Positions 9,200 through 17,311 of a DNA stretch of 17,311 nt are shown here, piece after piece. The stretch's first letter is position 1; each line of letters starts with the position of its first letter. The DNA comes from Hepatocystis sp. ex Piliocolobus tephrosceles (Eukaryota > Apicomplexa > Aconoidasida > Haemosporida > Plasmodiidae). A model generated the notes under the pieces. That model was not told where the DNA came from. It made no database searches and saw only the letters and a program-made list of their open reading frames with translations. The DNA is taken from contig CABPSV020000396.1 of assembly GCA_902459845.2 (NCBI GenBank), forward strand, positions 1-17,311, written 5' to 3'. The position numbers and the translations under genes are program-made.

Positions 9200-9466
9200 A
9201 AATTTATTACACAACATATACTATTTTTAAATATACTCCAAAAATATATAGTTTTTTTTTTTTTTTAAAACATTAGTCGAAAATAGGTTGATATATAATA
9301 GATTATTCCTGTGTATCGTACATTTTATGTATGTACGTACAAATAGGTGCTTGAATTGTGTGTCTATTTATTCTATCTTTTTATATAGCCATTTAACTTT
9401 AGTTTAGCTTAATTTGGCTTGGCTTATTTTATGATTTTAATTTTATTTTAATTTTAGTTTAATTTT
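8998..9466 (+). other. 3' flank of SET2, non-coding
   Basis: Directly after the TGA at 8995-8997 comes a 14-16 base A run. Two TA microsatellites (about 9055-9088 and 9160-9194), a T run (about 9252-9266) and simple AT-rich DNA follow. There is no protein-like reading frame; the open stretch across the TA repeats reads only Ile-Tyr. It presumably holds the SET2 3' UTR and polyadenylation site, but no specific signal can be assigned. Confidence 0.6.
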
Positions 9467-9520
9467 AGTTTTATTTTAGTTTTATTTTAGTTTTATTTTA
9501 GTTTTATTTTAGTTTTATTT
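9467..9520 (+). repeat. 11-bp minisatellite (agttttatttt)
   Basis: About five nearly perfect copies of agttttatttt lie downstream of SET2. The preceding 60 bases contain degenerate relatives (attttagttta, gattttaatttt). The unit is not a multiple of three and no gene is present. Confidence 0.9.
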
Positions 9521-9569
9521 GTATAGTTTTATACGTTTATATTCTTACTTTTTATAACCCCAATGTTTA

Positions 9570-9575
<6 letters not shown>

Positions 9576-9623
<48 letters not shown>
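9576..9623 (+). repeat. 48-base T homopolymer
   Basis: Uninterrupted T run in the spacer between the genes. It is equal in length to the T run at 11347-11394 and the A run at 16709-16756. Confidence 0.9.
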
Positions 9624-9625
<2 letters not shown>

Positions 9626-10278
9626 GACCTTACATTTACATTTTTTTCTGCTTTATACGTATGCGTTTTTTTTTATTGCGCTAAGACAAGGAAAACATAA
9701 CACTTCCATTAAACGAAAATAGAAGCAGCGCGGAAAAAATGACCAAAAAAAGGCCTTACATAATATATATATATATATATATATATGTGACATAAATTAA
9801 TGAAAAAATAGCTTTACAATATTTGATACTTATTAAATCATATAATTTATAAATGTAACTCGAGAGATTTTTCTTTTTTTTCTTTTTTTTTTTTTCACGC
9901 TCACATTTTTTTTTCTTTGCAAATGTGTGTGTTGTAATGGACTATGAAAAGATGTCTCAGCGGAAGTGGAAATTTATATATCCACATATGTATATGTATA
10001 TATATATATATATATAAGTGGAAAATTGAGAGGTAAAATAAATTTACAAATAGACGAAACATCTTACGAATGGAAAAGCTAAAAGGGAAAACAAAAATCA
10101 TTAAACCGAATGCAAGTTACCAGCTTCGATAATATTTAGTAACTTATAATTTAGCTTATTTTTATGCTACTATATAAATTATTTTAAACTAAACTTTTAT
10201 TTATTTTTGAATATTTATACTTCCAAATAATAAATATATTTGTAAATGCATACATAAGTATGTGCGTATATATGTAGT

Positions 10279-10318
<40 letters not shown>

Positions 10319-10876
10319 TAAATAGCTCATGCGCCATGCTTCCAAATGAACATATGTGTGTTTGCTTCGTCGTGCTGTAAGTTTTATATACATACATACA
10401 TACATATATACATATTTAAACTCATTTTATTCGTTTTTACATATACATATATATACATCTTGCAATACTTACATTTTTACTCACATATAATTTCGAAAGC
10501 GCAATTTGTTCACTGCAGTATACATATGTTGCATATGCATATTCATATATAAAACATTATTTTTATTTTATTTTTTTTAAATAAATAATTTTCTTATTTT
10601 TTTTTTTTTTTACAAATTATTAAATTAATATCTTGTATATTATAAACCTGCTGAATAAAAAAAAATATATATATATTACCATGACACAATAGGACATAAT
10701 ATACATATATATATATGTAAAATATGGTATACTGAAGTGGAGGGAGTGTATACTTTATATAGTTTTTAAATAAATTGCAAACTTCATAAACAAAACGAAA
10801 CAGGACATTTTATTTTATTTTTTTTTTTAAACGAGCGCACAAACAATTTTTTTAAATATTAATTATTAAAGGTGCT

Positions 10877-10907
<31 letters not shown>

Positions 10908-11128
10908 TTACATATTTGCATATTTACATATTTAGATATACACATACGTACGTATAGATATAAACTATAAACTTTTAAATATACGTCCATGTACGAACCT
11001 TTTTTACATTGTCTTTATGTATAAATATATTAAAAAAAAAAAAAAAAAAAATTCCGCATGAACTTAAGCTTGCTTGCACATCACGTATAAAATAAACACT
11101 CAAGTGTGAATATATACATAATACATAT

Positions 11129-11161
<33 letters not shown>

Positions 11162-11344
11162 TATATATTTTTAATATACATTTTATTTTGGTCTTGTATT
11201 TTATTTTTTTTTTTTTTGAAACTTATTAAAAGAGTTACATACAATATATACAGGTTTGCATGTATTCGAATATATACATGTTTTTTTTATCTATGCAATA
11301 TTATTATATACTAGCTAACATATGGCTATTTCTTCTCCCCTCTT

Positions 11345-11346
<2 letters not shown>

Positions 11347-11394
<48 letters not shown>
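11347..11394 (+). repeat. 48-base T homopolymer upstream of the TOG gene
   Basis: Uninterrupted T run 245-292 bases before the TOG start codon. A stiff, nucleosome-poor promoter element is plausible from its position and composition, but this is inference. Confidence 0.9.
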
Positions 11395-11396
<2 letters not shown>

Positions 11397-11484
11397 AAAT
11401 TTTACTTTTTTTATTTCAAAGGGGTGGTAAAAAAATATTGTTAATTTTTATTAAATAAAAAGTTAAAGAATCGGTTAGTATCAT

Positions 11485-11556
11485 ATGATATCTTATTGTA
11501 TTATTTACCACCACTTATTGCTCTATTTTTTTTTTTTTTTTTTTTTTTTACCGTAA
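11485..11556 (+). other. Upstream open reading frame in the TOG leader
   Basis: ATG at 11485 begins a 23-codon frame that reads through the 24-base T run as consecutive Phe codons and stops at TAA 11554-11556. The stop is part of a TTTTTACCGTAA motif repeated 46 bases downstream (ending at 11602). Whether it is in the transcript is unknown; it would lie 82 bases before the main ATG. Confidence 0.5.
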
Positions 11557-11638
11557 AAACGTAATTTTATTTATTTATTTATTTTATTTTTTTTTACCGT
11601 AAGAAGATAATTCCATTTTTTTTTTTTTTTTTTGATTT

Positions 11639-14600
11639 ATGGAAAGTAGGAAGATTTTTCGAAAGGGTAAAAGTATCGTTCATGGTCGTACTGGCCCACT
11701 AAGAGGAGATGCATTTAACGAAAATGATGAAAAAAAAAATGCATGGGACAATGAGAATTTGAATACTCTTCCTGCTAATAAGAATTATAACATACCAAAA
11801 CCTAGTATGAATAATAATAATAATAATAATAATAGTAGTAGTAGTAGTATAAAAAATGAAGCAAATGATGAGGTACAAAAAAATAAAAATAATACAGATG
11901 TAAATACTGAAGAAGCAATAAATCCCCATTTTAATGCTACTACTGATGAACATACAAGTAATGATATTTTTGAACAATTGTTACAACGAGAATTAGCGAA
12001 GGGAGCTTATGGTGGAGGTGTTATTGAAAAAAATGCTAATAAATTGAAAGAAAATGTTGCAAATGTAAAAACTGTAAGTAGTAGTAACAATATGAACATA
12101 GATAATAATGAAAATAAAAACTTTAACCCAAATATGGGTAATGCTATTGATGGTGATGGAGAAGATTTAAGCAAAATAGATTTAATGACTCGAATAAACA
12201 GTTCTTTAGTTAGACATCGAATGCATGGATATAGTGAAGTTTTACTTTGTTTTGGTACAAGTGAGGATGAAAATGATGAAAATTTTGAAAACATTGATGA
12301 GAATAAAATAAATAAAGAAATAGATTTAGTTAATAGCGTATTTAAGGATGATGATATGATTTTAAAATATTTATCAGATAATAATACTATATGTCAAATA
12401 AAAGCAGCAGAAATGATTGATGAATACTTAAGTGCTCTTAAAAGAATTCATATTTATAATATAATAAATAATAATAGTAATATTAATAAAGAAGAAATAA
12501 TGAATTCTTTTGTAAATGAAAATAGGAATAAATTATTTAATTTATTTAGTAAGATATATAGTGTATTATGTGAAAAGGTATTAACAAATAATAAATCATT
12601 TGATAGTGGTTTTAATATTGTAAGTAAAATAATAGAATTTTGTTCTAATGAAAAAACAACTGTAAATATTTTGACCTTACTCTCTGATCATTTAAATAAT
12701 ATATGGTTAAAAGCAAATAAATCAATATCTAATATAAAAGGAGTAAAAATAAAAGTAGTCTCTTCCATTATTTTATTATATTATAAATTAGTTGCTTCAT
12801 TTGGGGTAAATATTATATGTGTTAGAACAATAAACAGATGTTGTTTAAAATTTAATGAAATGGTAGATAAAACAGTTAAAACTAATTTTTATTTATTATA
12901 CATTGAAATATTTAAACAAATTAAAAATCCTGATTTTCAAAACAGTATACTAAACGAATTACATGTCCAACAAAAAAACCATATATTAAAAGAGTTACAA
13001 AAAGGAGAAAGTGGTACTAATGATACTGTCGGATCTTCTAAAAATACAAACATAAAACATAAGATGTATTTACTTAATCGATATAGTTCTGTTGATATGT
13101 ATGGAAATGATAAAGATATTGATGGAAGTAATAATCGTAGTGGAAACTTTCAAATGAATACAAAACCATTACTTGATGAATCTGACGTATTTAAAGAAAT
13201 ATGTTCAAAAAATTGGGAAAAAAGAGTATTAGAAGGTGTGATTGATAAAACAGAAACTAGTAATAGTACTGGTACTAATTTAACAAATGAAAACTTGTTA
13301 CCATGGAAAATAAAAGTAGAAGCTTTAAACTTGTTATATGATCGAATAAAAATAAAATATGCTATTAAAAAAACAAGTTATATTAGTACATTATTAAATA
13401 TTATTTCTAAATTGTTAAAAAATGAGTCTGCATTACCGGTGGTAGTATCTACTATAAAATTATTACACATATTGATTGAAAAGTTTGAAAAAGAAATACA
13501 TAGTACTGTTAAAACATTATCTTTCATTTTATGTTCAAAAATTAAAGATTCAAATAAACAAGTATGTAATGCATCTATGGAATGTTTAATAAAAGCTATT
13601 TCGATTTATAATATAGATACTTTTTTGGATGATTTGTCAAAAAATTTTAAAGATAAAAATAATAATACTAAAATAGTTACACTTGATTTGTTAATAAAAA
13701 GTTTTGAATATATAGATAAAAAAAATATATTAATTATTATAGATGTAACTAAACATTTATTAAATGATACAGTTGCAAATATTAAAAATACTGCTTATAA
13801 ATTATATGCATTAATTATATCACACTATGGAGAAGGTATAAATTCTTCTTTTTTTAATTCATTACCTGCGAATAAAAAAAAAGCAATTTTGGCATTATGT
13901 ACATCTACCTCTTCAGGTTATAACAATAATACAATCTTATCCAAAATGAATATTGATGAAAGTAATTCTACCACAACTACTACTACTACTACAACAGGGA
14001 TGAAAAAAACAAAAGATACGTTGAATAAAGATGCAAAACCAAATATTTCATCATTATCTACTGATAAAAATATTCTCGATAAAAGTAACTCCAATGTAGA
14101 ATATATTTTACCACCTGATATCGTATCAAAAATAAGTAATAATAATTATGTAAGTAAAATTGAAGCATTAGAATTGTTGACAGTATGGATAGAAGTAGAA
14201 ATAAACCTGACTAATGTAAACTTAGAAAGTTTAATTTTGTTTATAAAAACTAACTGTTATGATTTTAAAGGAAAATATCCACAATTAAACAGTGCTATAT
14301 ATAACTTTTTTAACAATTTTATTGATTTGTTATACCAATTTAATATAAATAATTCGAATAATATATATTTTGTTAAAATTATGAATATATTGGTGAATTT
14401 ATATTTGGATAAATGTACTGATAAAAAAGATGCTATACTTTGTATCAACTTCATACATAAAATTTTCATTTATTTTGATAATACTACAATGATAGAAATA
14501 TTAATAAAAAATAATGATAATAATAAAAATGCTAAACGATGTGAAGAATGTATTAAAATATTACAACGTATTTTTGTTAATAAAAATAACAATTCTAATG

Positions 14601-14995
14601 TTAATATAAAAAATTTAATTTATTTTTTAAAAAAATTTGTTGATTCTAAAAATATAAATTTAAGAAATGCAACTATTCTTTTATTACAAATTTTGTGTAA
14701 AAATTTTGGTGATAAATATGTAATGTCTTATTTAGAAGGAATTGCTGAAAATATAAGACAAGTTATTAAATTAAAAGATGATGTAGAGAAATTTATTCAA
14801 AAACAAAAAGCAAATCCTTTATCTATATCTAAACTTCAGCCTAATACTAATTCAAAATACAATAACACTCCTAGTCGAAGTCATAGTACTGTTCCTAGTA
14901 CTGTACAAACAAAAACAGTTGATATAAATATAAAAAAAAATAATAATATTATAACTTCGGTACGTGACCAAAATAAGTACAACATAGAAAACGAA

Positions 14996-15048
<53 letters not shown>

Positions 15049-16705
15049 TAATAATAAATGTAACAATATAAATAACATGGTTGATAGTACATATGGTAAA
15101 GTTAGTACACAATTGGGAAAAGGTAATAATAATAGTGTTAATAGTAGTGGTGGTTATAGTAGTAGAAGTAGTAGCAATAATAACAATAATAGAAATAAAG
15201 AAATAGTATATGATGACAATGATGGAGATAAACGAAATAACACATTCGAAGGAGATTATAAAAATACAAATTTTAATTATAATTTAAAAGGAAAAATAAT
15301 GAGTGATGATAAAAAAAATGTAAAAGAAATTACAAAAATGAATAAAAAATATAAGGACGAAAGTGAAGATGGAAGTGGAAATGAAGAAGAAGACGAAACA
15401 ATGGTTAAGATTAGTCATTTTATTGAAGAACATATAAATAAAATTATAACAGCTAATAACAATAATACAATGCCATTTAACAAAGGAATAAATAATACAA
15501 ATGAAATTAAAAATATTACAAATGCAATTTCAAATATAATCAATATAATTGAAAAAAAAGGAAAATATTATATAAGTCCAGATAATCTAGACATACTAAT
15601 TAATAATAATATATTATTTATACTATATAATAGTAATAAAAATAAATGTGTTCAACTTGTATATATATTACTATTTTCTTTAAGAGAAAATACATATATA
15701 TATGCAGATGTACTTTTCGAATTTATTATTAAATTAATTGAAGATTATGAAATACCAATCGAACAAATTGATAGATTATTAACATGTATGTGTAAAAATA
15801 TAGGTATTTCAAAATATATAAATCATATAAAAAGTTTTATTATGAACGAAAAAATGAATACGATGAATAAAAATGATAAAGATATTGAGGATGGAATAGT
15901 AGCAACAAACAATAGAAACAGTTATAATAATAGTAAAGGAAAAAATAATAATAATGAAAATTTGAATTATAAAGATGGTAAGAATCATAAACAAACAGGA
16001 ACTAACAAACGAAACAAAGTAGTAATAGTTTTAAATAATATCAATCCAAGTCATATATTACTACTGAACGAAAATGTGTTAAAAAAAAAAATACTTCCTT
16101 TTTATTTAGATTTATTTTTAGACGAGAATGAAGAAATAAGAGTAAAATCAAGTCTCGTTTTGGATAATATATACTTAAAAATAGGAAGTGATTTATTTTT
16201 TACTTTATTTGAAAAATTATCTGTACATAAAAAAGAATGTTTACTTGATATTTTTAATCAAATGAAAACAAATAAAAATTTTTCTTTTTATAAAATTGTA
16301 TCACACAATAATACACAACTCAAACGATTATCAAACAATAACGAAATTGTAGATAGTGGCGAAAATAACACAACGCAACAGATGAATATAACATCTACCA
16401 TACCTACTACATCTTCATCTTACATTACAAAAAATACCAAACGATTAAGTTCTTATAGCAAAGCTAAAACATTAAAAATTGAATTCCCTGTACAATACAA
16501 AATAAAACCAGATAAATTGAAATGGGATAAAAATATAGACCAAGTACATTTAACCTACTTAATGAACGAGTTCAAATCGTTTAGTAGCACAGAATTAGTT
16601 CAATACATGTTTAGTGATAACATCAACTTAATTAACAAGTAAGTTTTTTTTTTATGCTTACACATGTAATTGTAATTGTTTTTGTAGTACTATTTGTGCT
16701 AATAC

Positions 16706-16758
<53 letters not shown>

Positions 16759-17160
16759 TTAAGTATTATTTTTGGTTGCACGTTCGTTTGTATATCTGCT
16801 TATTCATTTCATTTGCTTCCATCACATATTTTTACCATTATTTTTACCATTATTATTACCATTATTTTTACCATTATTTTAGGAGTATTGTTTTTTTTAA
16901 AGAATACATAAGCAATAGCTCTAATCACCCGACTTTGTTCTCTAAAAGTGGATTCCTCGATTTATTACTAAAATGGATCTTTTACATTTTAAGTGAAAAT
17001 CAAAATAGTGAGCTTTTGTGTGTTTCCCTTAATTTTATTAAAGTTATTTTAAAGACGATAGAAGATAATTATGTTTTTTTAAGCGACCGAGAATTACTCA
17101 CTCTGTTTAATTTTGTTTTTTCAAAAATCAATGAACCCGATGCCTCTTCAAAGACTGAAA
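11639..17160 (+). CDS. XMAP215/Dis1/CKAP5 (ch-TOG) family microtubule regulator, 3' part beyond window
   Basis: Proteins of this family bind tubulin through arrays of TOG domains (HEAT-type helix pairs) and speed microtubule growth at plus ends, spindle poles and nucleation sites. Exon 1 is 11639-16638 (1,667 codons) and exon 2 is 16883-17160; more must follow. TOG1-like segment starts near residue 181 (R185, L190, then R192-H-R). TOG2-like is at about 518-770 (W526-E-K-R, W556-K-I-K-V-E-A-L, then helical repeats ending in an SxYGE-type turn). TOG3-like is at about 825-1065. A Ser/Asn linker follows, then a fourth helical array at about 1258-1550. The segment from K-L-K-W (W1629) through exon 2 (D-L-L-L-K-W, L-S-D-R-E, K-I-N-E-P-D) parallels the start of the vertebrate TOG5 region closely. 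The ATG at 11639 opens a basic N-terminus and is the first in frame. Family assignment rests on recognised motifs and order, not on a search. Confidence 0.85.
11806..11850 (+). repeat. AAT/AGT runs encoding poly-Asn then poly-Ser
   Basis: Eight to nine Asn codons are followed by five Ser codons near the N-terminus of the TOG protein, ahead of the first TOG segment. Probably a disordered leader. Confidence 0.9.
13971..13997 (+). repeat. ACC/ACT run encoding poly-Thr
   Basis: Nine consecutive Thr codons (residues about 778-786) lie in the linker between the TOG2-like and TOG3-like arrays of the microtubule regulator. Confidence 0.88.
14997..15057 (+). repeat. AAT run encoding about 20 Asn
   Basis: A nearly pure AAT tract inside the Asn/Ser-rich linker (about residues 1075-1240) that separates the third and fourth helical arrays. 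It is the longest Asn run in the window. Confidence 0.93.
16709..16756 (+). repeat. 48-base A homopolymer within intron
   Basis: Uninterrupted A run in the middle of the first intron of the TOG gene, on the sense strand. Confidence 0.9.
16829..16876 (+). repeat. 12-bp minisatellite (tttttaccatta) at an intron acceptor
   Basis: Four tandem 12-base units; the third has one T-to-A change. The array ends six bases from the AG of the first TOG intron, so it supplies the T-rich tract and possible branch-point adenines. Confidence 0.92.
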
Positions 17161-17311
17161 GTAAACAAAACTGCTCTGTGATCACACATTATCATGATCA
17201 TAATCATCTGTTCATTTATTTTTACATTTGTCTGTTTATTTTTACATTTGTCTGTTTATTTTTACATTTGTCTGTTTATTTCTACATCTGTTCATTTATT
17301 TTTACATTTGT
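17161..17311 (+). other. Second intron of the TOG gene (partial, runs off window)
   Basis: Donor GTAAAC at 17161 (phase 1) follows codons for S-S-K-T-E. The family similarity stops at this point and a tandem repeat of a non-triplet unit begins shortly after, so the remaining sequence is read as intron. The acceptor is outside the window. The frame happens to stay open as a hydrophobic, repeat-derived stretch, so read-through cannot be formally excluded. Confidence 0.75.
17208..17311 (+). repeat. 20-bp minisatellite (ctgtttatttttacatttgt)
   Basis: About five copies of a 20-base unit, with small variants (ttcat for tgttt near both ends), continue to the right edge. Because 20 is not a multiple of three, each copy shifts frame, which supports a non-coding, intronic position. 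Confidence 0.92.

Larger units (their letters stand above)
9521..11638 (+). promoter_or_regulatory. Intergenic region and probable promoter/leader of the TOG gene
   Basis: About 2.1 kb with no convincing gene. It holds T runs of 48 (9576-9623), 37 (10281-10317), 48 (11347-11394) and 24 (11526-11549), TA microsatellites near 9764-9785, 10000-10015, 10882-10908 and 11152-11167, and TACA runs (about 10390-10405 and 11128-11152). Dense poly(dT) blocks just upstream of a start codon are usual for P. falciparum promoters and tend to exclude nucleosomes; their regulatory role here is inferred. An upstream reading frame of 23 codons starts at 11485. No tRNA-like, snRNA-like or GC-rich island was seen. 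Confidence 0.5.
16639..16882 (+). other. Intron 1 of the TOG gene
   Basis: Donor GTAAGT at 16639 and acceptor TTTTAG ending at 16882. It is phase 2 (AA plus G gives Lys), and joining yields N-K-S-I-V-F-F-K, which continues the TOG5-like segment. The 244-base intron holds a 48-base A run (16709-16756) and a 12-bp minisatellite ending six bases before the acceptor. Unspliced, the frame meets TAA at 16640-16642. Confidence 0.93.

Noticed and set aside
8984..9268. Small open frame after SET2
   Set aside because: It translates TA microsatellites into Ile-Tyr repeats and overlaps the true stop region; no protein-like segment.
10320..10385. Slightly GC-richer patch (tcatgcgccatgc and neighbours) as a structured RNA gene
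   Set aside because: Too short, with no clear long stem, no tRNA-like boxes and no flanking signals; in this genome RNA genes usually stand out much more strongly in GC.
9901..11244. Several open frames of 60-90 codons on both strands of the spacer
   Set aside because: They consist of Tyr-Ile runs from TA/TACA repeats and Phe/Lys runs from homopolymers; nothing resembles a folded protein.
17161..17311. Open continuation of TOG exon 2 as a hydrophobic, membrane-like segment
   Set aside because: It arises from a 20-bp minisatellite whose unit shifts frame each copy, follows a GTAAAC donor, and has no counterpart in the XMAP215 family.
1..17311. CRISPR array, transposon, or a novel multi-gene system
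   Set aside because: Tandem arrays here have no spacer-repeat alternation, no terminal inverted repeats or transposase motifs were seen, and both genes belong to known eukaryotic families with unrelated roles.

Overview
The window is nuclear DNA of a malaria parasite of the Plasmodium falciparum type (subgenus Laverania). The base composition is extremely A+T-rich, long dA and dT homopolymers occur in genes, introns and spacers, and the proteins are full of asparagine, lysine and short tandem repeats. Introns are small with GTA-type donors. Two genes lie head to tail on the + strand, separated by about 2.6 kb of non-coding DNA. The second gene runs off the right edge.

Gene 1 (515-8997) is reconstructed here as six exons encoding 2,548 residues: 515-5669, 5767-6983, 7131-7480, 7658-8126, 8377-8457 and 8623-8997. 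It carries three adjoining PHD-type zinc fingers (about residues 950-1276, the second split by an insertion of about 170 residues), a long low-complexity spacer, an AWS cysteine cluster (2074-2110), a SET domain (2125 to about 2243) and a C-terminal PHD finger (2426-2467). I recognise it as the Plasmodium SET2/SETvs histone-lysine methyltransferase, the H3K36 enzyme linked to var gene silencing. The SET core departs from the family consensus at several normally invariant positions, and the first intron is unusually rich in A.

Gene 2 (11639 to beyond 17311) is an XMAP215/Dis1/CKAP5 (ch-TOG) family microtubule regulator. It has several TOG/HEAT arrays separated by Asn-, Ser- and Thr-rich linkers. 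Exon 1 is 11639-16638, exon 2 is 16883-17160, and the window ends inside the second intron. Both introns contain minisatellites (12 bp and 20 bp units).

The flanks (1-514 and 8998-11638) hold TA microsatellites, poly(dA:dT) tracts, an 11-bp minisatellite and short upstream reading frames, with no recognisable RNA gene or extra protein gene. The two genes have unrelated roles (chromatin marking and spindle/microtubule growth) and nothing suggests an operon-like unit. I found no CRISPR array, mobile element or new multi-gene system. The interesting material is in the divergent SET active site, the split PHD finger, the poly(A)-encoded lysine tracts and the repeat-laden introns.
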